A stretch of 64,000 nt of DNA from JAGVSR01 sp963786675 (GCA_963786675.1 CAWAZY010000003.1:62001-126000), one strand, 5' to 3'. Positions 52,810 to 62,285 are shown, counted from the stretch's first letter. Program-made: numbers and translations. The notes: generated by a model not told the origin, from the sequence alone.

Positions 52810-54053
52810 GGCGCTTTCACTCCACGGATCTCGGCAACGCGCACCGCGCTCCACAGTCCATCCTCGTGAAATCCATTGCGTTGCCAGGCGCCGCAGAACC
52901 ACAGGCCTCGCTTGCCCTGGATATCCGGAATAGCAGCCTGGGCGGCGATCGCTTCGCGCGAAAAAACCGGATGCCGGAACACGTGCCGGTCGTGGACTTT
53001 TGCCGGATCGATGGGCCGGTCAGGATTGAGACTGACGAAAATATCCGGGCCGGGCAAGTTCTGCAGCTTGTTCATCCAGTACGTGACGGACACGCGGTCG
53101 TGCGTGTCGGGCCCTCCGGCGGCGTAAACCCAACTGGCCCAGGCCGCCTTCGCCCGTGGCATCAGCGCCGCATCCTCATGCAGCACGGCTTCGTTGTCGC
53201 GGAATGCGAACGCCGACAGGACCGCGGACTCGGCGGGCGTTGCGTCCGGCAGCATGGCCATGGCTGTGTCCGCGTGCGTCGCGAACACCACCTCGTCGAA
53301 CTGTTCTGCCTCACGCCCACGCGTCACGACATCGAACCCTTGATCCGCCGTCCGGACAGCCACCACGGACGCATCCGTTCTGAGGCGATCCCCGAGGCGC
53401 GCGGCGAATTTTTCCACATAGCGGACCGAACCGCCCTCAACCGTACGCCAGGGGTGATGCCCGTTGACCGACAGCAGACCATGATTGTGAAAAAAGCGCA
53501 CGAAGGACTTTGCTGGAAAATTCAGCATCTGGTCGGGCGGCGTTGACCAGATGGCGGCCCCCATCGGAACCAAAAAGCGATCCTTGAACCAAGCTCCGGG
53601 CTGCAGCCGCTCGATCAGTTCCCCGAGCGTGGGTTCGCCCGGGTCATCAAGGACAGCCCGGGCCTGCCGGAAGAAGCGCAGAATGTCGGACAGCATGCGC
53701 AGGTAACGCGGCGACACGACGTTGCGCTTCTGCGCGAATAGACCGCTGAGCGAACTGGCGCAGAACTCCAAATCGCCATCGCCGTAGCGGACGCCAAAAG
53801 ACATGTCGCTGGGCTTGGTGGCAACGTCCAACGCCGCGAACAGGCGGGTCAGGAGGGGGTAATTCACTTCGTTGTAGACGATGAACCCGGTATCGACCGC
53901 GAGCGGCCCGCCAGGCCTTTGGACGGTCAGGGTGCGCGAATGCCCGCCGGCACGGCGGCCGGTTTCGAACACCGTTACGTCATGCGCCTGGGCCAAAACA
54001 TCCGCACAGGCCAATCCTGAAATGCCCGCGCCGATGACTGCGATCCGTGACAC
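52800..54053 (-). CDS. FAD-dependent amine-oxidase-like oxidoreductase
   Basis: The 417-residue flavoprotein starts (GTG at 54053) as MSRIAVIGAGISGLACADVLAQAHDVTVFETG, a dinucleotide fold, and has RAGGHSRTL and VDTGFIVYNEVNYPLLTRLFAALDV. It belongs to the NAD/FAD-binding cluster partner of DUF1365 and CFA synthase. An AAGGGGA lies about 10 bases before the GTG. A longer frame upstream is open but has no ATG with family-like sequence. Substrate probably lipid-linked, by inference from neighbours. Confidence 0.88.
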   Translation of the reverse strand: MSRIAVIGAGISGLACADVLAQAHDVTVFETGRRAGGHSRTLTVQRPGGPLAVDTGFIVYNEVNYPLLTRLFAALDVATKPSDMSFGVRYGDGDLEFCASSLSGLFAQKRNVVSPRYLRMLSDILRFFRQARAVLDDPGEPTLGELIERLQPGAWFKDRFLVPMGAAIWSTPPDQMLNFPAKSFVRFFHNHGLLSVNGHHPWRTVEGGSVRYVEKFAARLGDRLRTDASVVAVRTADQGFDVVTRGREAEQFDEVVFATHADTAMAMLPDATPAESAVLSAFAFRDNEAVLHEDAALMPRAKAAWASWVYAAGGPDTHDRVSVTYWMNKLQNLPGPDIFVSLNPDRPIDPAKVHDRHVFRHPVFSREAIAAQAAIPDIQGKRGLWFCGAWQRNGFHEDGLWSAVRVAEIRGVKAPWL

Positions 54054-54186
54054 GCTTGTTTTTCCCCTTGCGTCCCTATGTTGATCTACGAAATCAGCAG
54101 TTGATCGGTTCAATCTCCGATCTGGAATAGTTGACGGCCCGTAGGTCTTCAAAGGCCGCAATGAGCTGCAAGGGAGTTTTTCTGAC

Positions 54187-55029
54187 GTGGACGGCGTGAT
54201 CGCCATGGGAGCAAGTGCAACTCTCCTCGTCCTGGCCATGGCGGCGGGGTGGCTGCTGGCGCTCCGCTCGGGCAACGGTGGGTGGGCGGACACGGTCTGG
54301 ACGTTCGCGCTGGGCGCGTCGGCCTTGCTGGGGCTTTTCCTAACGCGCGGCGGCCCATCGGGCGGCGCGGCGACGGAGCGCGAAATTCTCGTGGCGGCGC
54401 TTATCGCGGCGTGGTCGGTGCGCCTGGGGATCTACCTGTGGAGCCGAACGCGCGGCAGCCGGGAAGACGAACGCTACGCAGACTTGCGTCGCGAATGGGG
54501 GGATCGCCATCCCCGGATGCTGTTCCTGTTTCTCCAGGCCCAGGCCTTGGCCGCCCTGCCGCTTGTCGGTGCGGTCCTGGTCGCGGCGAACCGCCCCGGT
54601 CCGCTCGATCTGTTCGACGCGCTGGGGGTTCTGGCGCTCCTGGCCGGTGTTTCCGGTTCGGCGATCGCCGATCTGCAGCTGGCCCGCTTCAAGGCCAACC
54701 CGGCCAACCGCGGGCGGGTCTGCGATGTGGGTCTGTGGAGCCTTTCGCGACATCCCAACTATTTCTTTGAGTGGGTCTCCTGGTGGGCCTGGCCACTGAT
54801 CGCATTCGATGTGACAGGCAGTTATCCGCTCGGGCTGCTGGCGATTGCCGCGCCGGCGCTGATGTACTACCTGCTCGTCCATGTCTCTGGCTTGCCACCG
54901 CTGGAAGCGCACATGCAGCGCTCGCGCGGCGCGGCGTTCGAAGCCTACAAAAGGCGGACACCGGTTTTCTTTCCGCGCCTATCCGGCCGCACGGCGGGGC
55001 GCACGGACAGCACGGAGAATGTGCCATGA
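54187..55029 (+). CDS. DUF1295 membrane protein (steroid 5-alpha-reductase-like)
   Basis: The 280-residue membrane protein has six or so segments and the family motif RDDERYADLRREWG (here SREDERYADLRREWGDR), then LWSLSRHPNYFFEWVSWWAWPLI, near the methyltransferase/reductase-like active end. It starts at GTG 54187 with GGGAG about 10 bases upstream, divergent from the oxidoreductase; an ATG at 54205 is an alternative. Its end overlaps the second CFA gene. Confidence 0.88.
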   Translation: MDGVIAMGASATLLVLAMAAGWLLALRSGNGGWADTVWTFALGASALLGLFLTRGGPSGGAATEREILVAALIAAWSVRLGIYLWSRTRGSREDERYADLRREWGDRHPRMLFLFLQAQALAALPLVGAVLVAANRPGPLDLFDALGVLALLAGVSGSAIADLQLARFKANPANRGRVCDVGLWSLSRHPNYFFEWVSWWAWPLIAFDVTGSYPLGLLAIAAPALMYYLLVHVSGLPPLEAHMQRSRGAAFEAYKRRTPVFFPRLSGRTAGRTDSTENVP

Positions 55030-56069
55030 GTTTGATGCCAACGGGATTGGTCACCGGCGCGATCCGGACGGTCGAGAGCGTGAGCCTGCCTGACGCGCTG
55101 TTGCGTTTCAGCGTCCAGAGGTTGATCGGGCTGCGCGCCCGCCCGATGGCACCGGATGCCGCCAGAGATAAGGCTTTCGCCGCAGCGATGCGCAGTGAGG
55201 CTATCGCCGTGCATACGGATGCGGCCAATGCGCAGCACTATGAGTTGCCGCCCGAATTCTTCGCCCTGACGCTTGGCCCTCATGCCAAATATTCCTGCTG
55301 CCATTATGCAACCGGCCGCGAAACTCTGGCCGAAGCGGAAGCCGACGCGCTCGCCATCACCGTTGAGCGCGCGCGCCTCGCCGATGGTCAGAAGATCCTG
55401 GAATTAGGATGCGGCTGGGGGTCTCTGACGCTGTACATGGCCGAGCGCTTTCCCGCTGCTGCCATCACTGCGGTCTCGAATTCGGCCCCGCAGCGGCGGC
55501 ACATTGAGGAAAAAGCGCGTCAGCGCGGGCTAACCAATATCCGCGTCATCACGGCCGACATGAATACCTTCGCACCTGAGGGATCCTTCGATCGCGTGGT
55601 TTCAATCGAGATGTTCGAGCATATGTCCAATTGGCATGCGCTGCTGGCGCGCGTGCGGGCGGCCCTGGCCCCTCAGGGGCGCGCGTTTATCCATGTCTTC
55701 GCCCATCGCGCGCAGGCGTATCGCTTCGATCACAATGATCCCACCGACTGGATCGGGCAGCACTTCTTTACCGGTGGCATCATGCCCAGTGACGGATTGA
55801 TGCGGCAGTTCCCGGATCTGTTCACAGTTGAGGAAGAATGGCGCTGGAGCGGCGCGCACTATGCGCGGACCGCGCGGCAGTGGTTGGAGAACTTTGACCG
55901 CAACGACGCGCGCATTTGCGAAATTCTGGCCGAAGTCTACGGAGCGGATGCGCTGCTGTGGAAGCGGCGCTGGCGTCTCTTCTACCTAGCAACCGAAGGT
56001 TTGTTCGGTCACGGCGGAGGACGCGAATGGGGCGTAAAGCATTATCTTCTGCGCCCCACGCCGGGCTGA
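55026..56069 (+). CDS. Cyclopropane-fatty-acyl-phospholipid synthase-like SAM methyltransferase (second copy)
   Basis: The 347-residue protein has QHYELPPEFFALTLGPHAKYSCCHY, the SAM motif ILELGCGWGSLTLYMAERFP, SIEMFEHMSNWHALLARV and QHFFTGGIMPSDGLM. It is clearly diverged from the first copy and shorter at the N-terminus. The ATG overlaps the DUF1295 stop (ATGA). Being paired with DUF1295 suggests a different lipid reaction from that of copy one. Confidence 0.88.
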   Translation: MSLMPTGLVTGAIRTVESVSLPDALLRFSVQRLIGLRARPMAPDAARDKAFAAAMRSEAIAVHTDAANAQHYELPPEFFALTLGPHAKYSCCHYATGRETLAEAEADALAITVERARLADGQKILELGCGWGSLTLYMAERFPAAAITAVSNSAPQRRHIEEKARQRGLTNIRVITADMNTFAPEGSFDRVVSIEMFEHMSNWHALLARVRAALAPQGRAFIHVFAHRAQAYRFDHNDPTDWIGQHFFTGGIMPSDGLMRQFPDLFTVEEEWRWSGAHYARTARQWLENFDRNDARICEILAEVYGADALLWKRRWRLFYLATEGLFGHGGGREWGVKHYLLRPTPG

Positions 56070-56072
56070 GTT

Positions 56073-56492
56073 TCAGCCTGCTGCCGGCGCGAAGGTGCTG
56101 GCCGCCGCATGGCCGGCGACGGCGGACGTGCCGGTGAGGAATGCTCCCCACACCATATCCATCAGTGTGATCGAGACAGGCCAGACCTTGAGCGTTGCCT
56201 GATTGGTGAGATCATATGTGCCGTATGCGACGAGCCCCAGCAATGCGCCGTTGAGCGCGGCCTGCTGCCAGCCGCCGCCCGACTGGAGTGCGGGCAAAAC
56301 GGCGAACCATACGATCCCGGCGACGTACAACAGATAGAACGCGATGGCCGGTCCGAGCCGGATGCCGTCCATCAACAGCGAACCAATGTGCTGACGGTAG
56401 ACGCCGATCATCGAGGAGAGCCAAATGGCATCGATGATCAGCATCCAAACGCCGGCCGCCAGATATGCAATCATCGCGCTCTTGATGGTCAT
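56073..56492 (-). CDS. DUF2177 membrane protein
   Basis: The 139-residue protein (MTIKSAMIAYLAAGVWMLIIDAIWLS...) has four membrane segments and GLVAYGTYDLTNQATLKVWP, diagnostic for DUF2177. AGGA lies 7 bases upstream of ATG 56492. It converges with the second CFA gene, 3 bases between stops. It is often near light- or singlet-oxygen-responsive lipid genes; a role there is inference. Confidence 0.85.
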   Translation of the reverse strand: MTIKSAMIAYLAAGVWMLIIDAIWLSSMIGVYRQHIGSLLMDGIRLGPAIAFYLLYVAGIVWFAVLPALQSGGGWQQAALNGALLGLVAYGTYDLTNQATLKVWPVSITLMDMVWGAFLTGTSAVAGHAAASTFAPAAG

Positions 56493-56579
56493 GACTTTGT
56501 CCTGGTGGTTCCCGATGCTCACGAAATTGTCCTATCAAGGCAAACGGGGCTCGCGGCACACTGGATCAAAGTTCGGACG

Positions 56580-57167
56580 CTAAACCCAGTGCATCGCGCC
56601 GCGGGTCAGGATGAGAACCCGGTCCTGCGGGCTTTCGAGGTCGGGAATCGCGTCAGGTGCAAGCCCAAGAACATGCCCTCGCAGGCAGCGCGAGACGCCG
56701 CCATGCGAGGCGACAACCGTGTCGCGCTCCAGACTGGCCAGCCAGGCACCGGACCGTTCAAACAGATCAGCATAGCTTTCGCCGTGTTCGGGCCGCCAGC
56801 GGTAGGGGTCGAGGGAACGTGCCTCCACTCCTTGCGGATCGGCTCGCGGCAGATCCTTCTGGAGCTGGCCTTCCCAGGTTCCGTATGACAATTCAATCAG
56901 CCGCCGGTCGATGCTGAACTGATCGGGATCGAGCCCCAATTCGGTACGGATCAGCCACATGGTTTCACGGGCGCGATCGAGGGGACTGGCGACAAAGTCC
57001 GCATCTGCGATGCCGGGTAGGAACGCGCGCAAGGCTTGACCGTTCCGGCGCGATTGCCGCCGTCCCGTATCGTTCAGCGGGATGTCGGTCTGCCCTTGGT
57101 AACGCAATTCGGCGTTCCAGTCGGTTTCACCGTGCCGAACGAAATAGAGTGTGAGGCCGTCGCGCAT
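56580..57167 (-). CDS. Histidine phosphatase-family protein
   Basis: The 195-residue protein has the catalytic LYFVRHGETDWNAE motif and the second-site SHGGVSRCLRG of the phosphoglycerate-mutase-like branch. It may act on sugar phosphates or phosphorylated cofactors; substrate unknown. It follows fabI in the same direction, which is a common alphaproteobacterial order. Confidence 0.88.
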   Translation of the reverse strand: MRDGLTLYFVRHGETDWNAELRYQGQTDIPLNDTGRRQSRRNGQALRAFLPGIADADFVASPLDRARETMWLIRTELGLDPDQFSIDRRLIELSYGTWEGQLQKDLPRADPQGVEARSLDPYRWRPEHGESYADLFERSGAWLASLERDTVVASHGGVSRCLRGHVLGLAPDAIPDLESPQDRVLILTRGAMHWV

Positions 57168-57242
57168 GGGTCCCGATGGTTGGCGTCCGGCGATCCGTGT
57201 CGTTTCTCCTGTCGTCCCGGCCGCAAACGCGCTGACCGGTAC

Positions 57243-58091
57243 CTAGCTTTCGCTTTTGACGACCGAGATGTCAGGTGCGTCCTCGTTCTTCATTCCTTGA
57301 ACGTGGTAGCCGCTGTCGACGTGATGCACTTCGCCAGTCACACCCCGCGACAAGTCAGATAGCAGATACAGACCCGCGCCGCCGACTTCCTCGATGGTCA
57401 CGGTGCGCCGGAGCGGCGAATTGTACTCGTTCCAGCGCAAGATGTAGCGGAAGTCGGAGATGCCCGACGCGGCGAGCGTCTTGATCGGACCGGCCGAAAT
57501 GGCGTTGACGCGCACCCCGGTGCGGCCGAGGTCGGCGGCCAGATAGCGCACGCTCGCTTCGAGCGCGGCCTTGGCGACACCCATGACGTTATAGTGCGGC
57601 ATGACCTTTTCGGCGCCGTAGTAGGTCAAGGTGATGATCGACCCGCCGTCCGGCATCAGCTTTTCGGCGCGCCGCGCCAGTGCGGTCAGTGAATAGCACG
57701 AGATCAGCATGGTCTGGGTGAAGTTCGCCTCTGAGGTGTCGACATAGCGGCCGTCGAGTTCGTTCTTGTCGGAAAAGGCGATGGCGTGAACGAGAAAATC
57801 CAGCCGGCCCCATTCTTTCTCGATCTGGGAAAACAGGGCATCGATGGATGCGGCATCGGACACGTCGCAGGGAAGAACCAGCTTGGCTCCCAGGTCGGCG
57901 GCCAGGGGCTCGACGCGCTTCTTGAGCGCATCACCTTGATACGTCACGGCTAATTCGGCGCCCTGGGCGGCCACGGCGCGGGCGATGCCATAGGCGATGG
58001 AGCGATTATTGGCGATGCCCATGACGAGCCCGCGCTTGCCGGCCATGAGATTGCCCGCCGGCACACCGCTGCCTGCTCCCGCTTCAGCCAT
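57243..58091 (-). CDS. fabI: FabI, enoyl-[acyl-carrier-protein] reductase
   Basis: FabI completes each cycle of fatty-acid elongation with NADH. The 282-residue SDR protein has GLVMGIANNRSIAYGIARAVA and the Y-x6-K pair in YNVMGVAKAALEA, plus SAGPIKTLAASGI. I chose ATG 58091 (MAEAGAGSGVPAGN) with AAGGA 11 bases upstream. Confidence 0.93.
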   Translation of the reverse strand: MAEAGAGSGVPAGNLMAGKRGLVMGIANNRSIAYGIARAVAAQGAELAVTYQGDALKKRVEPLAADLGAKLVLPCDVSDAASIDALFSQIEKEWGRLDFLVHAIAFSDKNELDGRYVDTSEANFTQTMLISCYSLTALARRAEKLMPDGGSIITLTYYGAEKVMPHYNVMGVAKAALEASVRYLAADLGRTGVRVNAISAGPIKTLAASGISDFRYILRWNEYNSPLRRTVTIEEVGGAGLYLLSDLSRGVTGEVHHVDSGYHVQGMKNEDAPDISVVKSES

Positions 58092-58244
58092 GAGCGTCAA
58101 ATCCTTTTCCTTGCATGCTAAAATCTGCGGCATCCTACACAAAAGGTCTGCCGGGTCCAGAGGACCGGATGATGCCGGAGCACGGCGCTCAAGGCGCGCG
58201 AGGCCATCTTCGGCGAATGAATGTTAAGCGCTTGGTATACCTAT

Positions 58245-58276
58245 ATTATAAAGACAGGCGGGGCCTATCATAACAC
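58245..58276 (-). promoter_or_regulatory. Possible fabI promoter
   Basis: On the minus strand a consensus TATAAT lies at 58245-58250 with a weak -35 (TTATGA) about 17 bases upstream. It would give a leader of about 150 bases to fabI. The surrounding stretch is distinctly AT-rich. No other element was seen in the 58092-58322 gap. Confidence 0.45.
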
Positions 58277-58322
58277 GGCGGACGACACGCGACCGATCGC
58301 CCCGGAGGGGACCGGCCCCGGA

Positions 58323-58802
58323 TCAGCCTTCCAGGCTCCACACCCCGTTGGCTTTCCGGCACGCTACGCCCTCGGTTTTGCGCGTGCGCTCACCCGAGGT
58401 CAGCAGGACGACGATGTGGCGGCAAATCGTGCCCTCGGTGGTCTTGAAAGACGAGGTGGGTTTCACAAGACCAGACAGGCGGCCATTGTTGCGATGCCAG
58501 ACATAGGTTGAACCGTCGGCGACGGATGATAGGGCGACGTGCACGCTCTGCAGGGCAGCCAGTTCGTCGCCCGCATCCAAGGGTCGCCCATCGGACTGGG
58601 GCTTCAATTCGGCAAATTTCGGCCGCATGGGGCGGTCGGAGTTGCGCGGGCAGGCGCAAGCCCCTGCTTGGTTGGACGGCGCAGTACCGGATCGGACGGG
58701 TTCGGCGGCCGCAAAATCGGGGGTCAGGAAGATCGCGGCGGCAAGGGCAAAGGCCGTGAGGCCGCAGGCCGCGACCGGCAGAAGGCTTGGAGAATGACGC
58801 AT
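58323..58802 (-). CDS. Secreted protein with RT0821/17-kDa-antigen-like C-terminal domain
   Basis: The 159-residue protein has a signal peptide (about residues 1-30) and a C-terminal domain, ALSSVADGSTYVWHRNNGRLSG ... CRHIVVLLTSGERTRKTEGVACRKANGVW, like that of RT0821/Lpp0805 (17 kDa surface antigen) proteins. The role is likely in the envelope. A Cys pair near CACP could be in the linker; the lipobox is not clear. It lies next to pdxH, as in many alphaproteobacteria. Confidence 0.8.
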   Translation of the reverse strand: MRHSPSLLPVAACGLTAFALAAAIFLTPDFAAAEPVRSGTAPSNQAGACACPRNSDRPMRPKFAELKPQSDGRPLDAGDELAALQSVHVALSSVADGSTYVWHRNNGRLSGLVKPTSSFKTTEGTICRHIVVLLTSGERTRKTEGVACRKANGVWSLEG

Positions 58803-59029
58803 GACACACCACAAAAACGCGAAACTGACAATCACCGCGGCCTCAACAGGAGACCCCGTGATGGCCATGGTGGTGGAACTTGACTAAGAAACTCTCAACG
58901 GCTGTCCCGGTTGCACCTTTTAGGGACGGCCGTTAAGGCCAAAGCAATCCAGGCGGGTATTGCCGGCGTTCCCGGTAGCGGCCTTTGACAAGGGCCCGCC
59001 AACGATTGCGGCAATGAGAAAGAACTGAC

Positions 59030-59671
59030 ATGGGCAGGGATCCGCAGGCACCGCACGCCGCCGACTTCGTCGATGCGGTGGAACCATTTCTGCTGTTCGA
59101 GGGCTGGTTTGCCGAAGCGCGCCAGTCCGAAATCAACGATCCGAACGCCATGGCGCTGGCGACCGCCGACACCAGCGGTTTGCCCAACGTCCGCATGGTT
59201 CTGCTCAAGGGGCTGGATGCGCCCGGTACCGCCGGTCGCGGATTCGTCTTCTACACCAACCTGGAAAGCGCCAAGGGCCGCGAACTCGCCGCTAATCCGC
59301 AAGCAGCCCTCGTCTTTCATTGGAAGAGCCTGCAGCGCCAGGTGCGCGCGCGTGGTCCCGTAACGCCCGTGACGCCCGATGAGGCCGACGCCTATTTCGC
59401 GTCACGCCATCGCACGAGCCGCATCGGCGCGTGGGCCTCGAAACAATCGCGGCCATTGGAGAGCCGTCTGGCATTGGAGAAAGCCGTGGCGATCGAAACG
59501 GTGCGGTTCGGCGTCGGGGAAATTCCGCGCCCGCCGCACTGGTCGGGATTTCGCCTGACGCCGCTGGAGCTTGAATTCTGGTCGGATCGGCCATTCCGCC
59601 TGCACGATCGCGCCGCGTTCCGGCGCACGGCGGTGGACGCACACTGGATCAAGACCCGGCTCTATCCGTAA
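59030..59671 (+). CDS. pdxH: PdxH, pyridoxine/pyridoxamine 5'-phosphate oxidase
   Basis: PdxH oxidises pyridoxine or pyridoxamine 5'-phosphate to PLP, with FMN. The 213-residue protein has PNVRMVLLKGLD, FVFYTNLESAKGRELAANPQAALVFHW, and the ending WSGFRLTPLELEFWSDRPFRLHDRA...W, as in the family. PLP is the cofactor of HemA, but no operon link is seen. Confidence 0.93.
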   Translation: MGRDPQAPHAADFVDAVEPFLLFEGWFAEARQSEINDPNAMALATADTSGLPNVRMVLLKGLDAPGTAGRGFVFYTNLESAKGRELAANPQAALVFHWKSLQRQVRARGPVTPVTPDEADAYFASRHRTSRIGAWASKQSRPLESRLALEKAVAIETVRFGVGEIPRPPHWSGFRLTPLELEFWSDRPFRLHDRAAFRRTAVDAHWIKTRLYP

Positions 59672-59722
59672 CGTTGAGCGGCCACGCATGCCGCGGCCGT
59701 GTTGGGCAGCCGCGTGGCGCTC

Positions 59723-60511
59723 TCAGCTGTTCACGAGGCCGCGCAACGCCTTTACGATGTTGCCGTTGCCCGCGATGACTTCGCCCTTTTCCATCATCTT
59801 GGTGGTGCCTTCCAGGTCGGTGACGATACCGCCTGCCTCGCGCAAGATGACGATGCCTGCCGCCAGATCCCAAGGCTTCAGGTTGCGTTCCCAATAGCCG
59901 TCGAACCGTCCGGCCGCCGTCCATGCCAGATCAAGGGCTGCCGACCCGGTGCGGCGGACGCCGGCCACCTCGGCCATGACGACTTCCATTTCGTCGAGGA
60001 ACCGGGGATGACCGGGCCGGCCGCGATGGGGAATGCCCGTCGCGACCACCGCATCGCCGATGGTCTTTCGGGCGGCGACACGCAGGCGGCGCTTCTCATT
60101 CAGAAACGCGCCCTTGCCTTTTTCGGCGGTAAACATCTCGTCGGCGATGGGGTTGTAAACGAGGCCCGCGACGAGCTGACCTTCGCGCTCCAGCCCGATG
60201 GAGATCGTAAAGAGCGGAATGCCGTGGAGGAAGTTCGTGGTGCCGTCGAGTGGATCGACGATCCAGCGGTGGGATTTGTCCGCGCCTTCAATTTCACCGC
60301 GCTCTTCCATCAGGAAGCCGTACTGCGGGCGTGCGCGGGACAGCTCCTTGAAGATGACGTCTTCGGCCTTGTGATCGGCGGCGGAGACGAAGTTGGCCGG
60401 CCCCTTGACCGAGACCTGCAGCTGTTCGACTTCGCCGAAGTCGCGCACGAGGGAGCGGGCGGCCTTGCGGGCCGCGGTGGACATGACGTTGATGAGGGCG
60501 GTGGCGGCCAT
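59723..60511 (-). CDS. Inositol-1-monophosphatase family protein (SuhB-like)
   Basis: The 262-residue protein has the metal site MEERGEIEG, IVDPLDGTTNFLHGIP and NLKPWDLAAGIVILREAGG of the inositol monophosphatase fold. I chose ATG 60511 (MAATALINVMSTAARKAAR); the frame is open further but low in family likeness. Substrate could be inositol phosphate or a similar sugar phosphate. Confidence 0.9.
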   Translation of the reverse strand: MAATALINVMSTAARKAARSLVRDFGEVEQLQVSVKGPANFVSAADHKAEDVIFKELSRARPQYGFLMEERGEIEGADKSHRWIVDPLDGTTNFLHGIPLFTISIGLEREGQLVAGLVYNPIADEMFTAEKGKGAFLNEKRRLRVAARKTIGDAVVATGIPHRGRPGHPRFLDEMEVVMAEVAGVRRTGSAALDLAWTAAGRFDGYWERNLKPWDLAAGIVILREAGGIVTDLEGTTKMMEKGEVIAGNGNIVKALRGLVNS

Positions 60512-60609
60512 GGGTTTCGCTAATGGATGGGCGGACAGAGGTGTGGCGGGCGATTGTGCGCTGGGCGCCGTTGCCAAGCGTGGAGGCTTGGTGCGGCGGA
60601 GGCCCCTGC

Positions 60610-61608
60610 CTAGCGGATGGTGAGCCTTTTGTCCTGCCATTCCTGCGCGGCCTTTTGCGCCGCGGTCCGGTCCTGATCCGAGAGGGACTGAAGAAACAGG
60701 TCGAGTTTCTCGTCGTTCACGCCCCGGCTCTTGGCCAGGAGCCGCCATTTTGCGGCTTCGGCCGGATTCTGCGGAACACCGACCCCATCGAGGTAAACGT
60801 GGGCCAGCCGGTTCTGTGCGCCGGGCACGCCCTTGTTGGCGGCGGCGGTCAGAAGAGGAATGGCCCGGGCCTCGTCCTGCTTCAATCCGAACCCGCGCAG
60901 CAACATCACGGCATAGTCGTATTCGGCATCGACCAACCCCTGGTCGGCGGCCTTCGACATCCACCGCGCGGCTTCAAGTGCGTCGTTGGGAAGGCCGACG
61001 CCCTTCTGGTAGAGCGCGGCGAGATCGTACTGCGCCTGGGCGATGCCCTTCTCAGCCGCATATTGGATGTGCCGGGCAGCGCGATGCGGGTTCTCCGGCT
61101 TGCCATCGCCACTCAGAAACAGTAGCCCGAGATTGTAGTTCGCAAGAGGATCGCCGGTCTCGGCCGCCTTCTGGTACATCTCCGCGGCCGCCGCACGATC
61201 CTTGCCGATGCCGCGCCCTTCAGCCAGCATGTTGCCAAGCGCCAGCATGGCCGGCACGTCGCCGAGTTCGGCGGCGCGGGCATACCAGCGCGCGGCCGTC
61301 ACCGCATCTTTTCCGACACCAAGTCCGCCATCGTAGATGCGCGCCACAAGCGTATGAGCCTGCGGGTCGCCGAGGGCTGCCTTGCCTTCGGCGAGCGAAA
61401 GCGCGGTGAGATACTGGCCTTGATCGAAGGCGATGTAGGCTTCGTCATCGGCCGCCGTTGACGGGGCGGCGGAAGTTTTGGCAGGGGCGTCGCCGGACAC
61501 CACCCCTGGTAATTCCGGAACCTTGAGCATCCCGGTCGCCAGCATGACGCCGGCGGCGCCAGCACCCGCGCCGAGCACCAGGAGGATGGCCAGGAGACCC
61601 TTGTTCAT
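60610..61608 (-). CDS. Sel1-repeat (SLR) protein with N-terminal anchor
   Basis: The 332-residue protein has an N-terminal membrane segment (about residues 5-28) and about six Sel1 repeats from residue 65 on, with the A-x-x-x-L-G-x-x-Y-x-x-G pattern (for example ARIYDGGLGVGKDAVTAARWYARAA). Such repeats are protein-interaction scaffolds in the envelope. It is a plausible partner of peptidoglycan or secretion machinery; no specific function is known. Confidence 0.85.
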   Translation of the reverse strand: MNKGLLAILLVLGAGAGAAGVMLATGMLKVPELPGVVSGDAPAKTSAAPSTAADDEAYIAFDQGQYLTALSLAEGKAALGDPQAHTLVARIYDGGLGVGKDAVTAARWYARAAELGDVPAMLALGNMLAEGRGIGKDRAAAAEMYQKAAETGDPLANYNLGLLFLSGDGKPENPHRAARHIQYAAEKGIAQAQYDLAALYQKGVGLPNDALEAARWMSKAADQGLVDAEYDYAVMLLRGFGLKQDEARAIPLLTAAANKGVPGAQNRLAHVYLDGVGVPQNPAEAAKWRLLAKSRGVNDEKLDLFLQSLSDQDRTAAQKAAQEWQDKRLTIR

Positions 61609-61621
61609 GGTGTGCGCTCCC

Positions 61622-62285
61622 TCACGTGGCCTCGGCGGTCACAGCCAGATCGAGAGCAGCCACGAACGGCGCGAGACCGGCGGCGATCGCGGCCGGGTCG
61701 GTCGTATCGGGCAGATGTACGGCAATGAAATCCGCTCCGGCTTGGACGAGATCTTCGGCATCTTCTGGTGTGGCGACATCGAACGCCACGCAGGGAATTT
61801 CAAAAATCTCGCTCCACCACGCGACGAGATCCCGGCGCCTGCCGGCCGCCGTTTCCCGGTCTTCCACATGGGCGGGAATGCCGAAGGCGACGTAGTCGGC
61901 CCCGGCCTCGCCAAGCGTCATGGCATCGTGGCGCGAACGGCCGGCATCGGCGCCCGCGATCAGGCGTCCGCTCAATGTTTCCCGGGCCTCGCGATAGACT
62001 TCGACGATCGATTTGCTGGCCGGCAGGTGCACGCCATCGGCCTTAACAATCCGGGCCAGTGCAGCATCCGTGACCAAGGCGGCGATGCCCAGTTTCTGAA
62101 TGTCGGCGATGAGCGCGGCGATGACCGGTGGTGGCGATTCACCATCGGTTTCAAGAAGCACGGTGCTGACCCGTCCGGTCTGGCAGGCGGCCGCGATCCG
62201 GGCGAGGGTTGCGCTGGCCTCTAGGCCTGGCCCCCTGGCATGGCACGACGAGATACAACTGCGTCGGTTCCCCAGAACGCGCCAT
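61622..62285 (-). CDS. ThiE-like (thiamine-phosphate-synthase fold) protein; frameshifted as sequenced
   Basis: The protein of about 220 residues looks like a TIM-barrel of the ThiE/TenI type: QLYLVVP, then LGIAALVTDAALARIVKADGVHLPAS, GADYVAFGIP and GADFIAVHLP. One base too many in 62215-62245 splits the beginning (MARSGEPTQLYLVVP) from the rest (EASATLARIAAACQTGRVSTVLLETDG). The span, 664 bases, is 3n+1. The role in thiamine synthesis is uncertain; some members only act as TenI-type or other enzymes. Confidence 0.75.

Noticed and set aside
54054..54186. RpoE/ChrR-type promoter between the divergent oxidoreductase and DUF1295 genes
   Set aside because: TGATC-like boxes occur (for example near 54080 and 54100), but no matching -10 at the right spacing was found; too weak to list.
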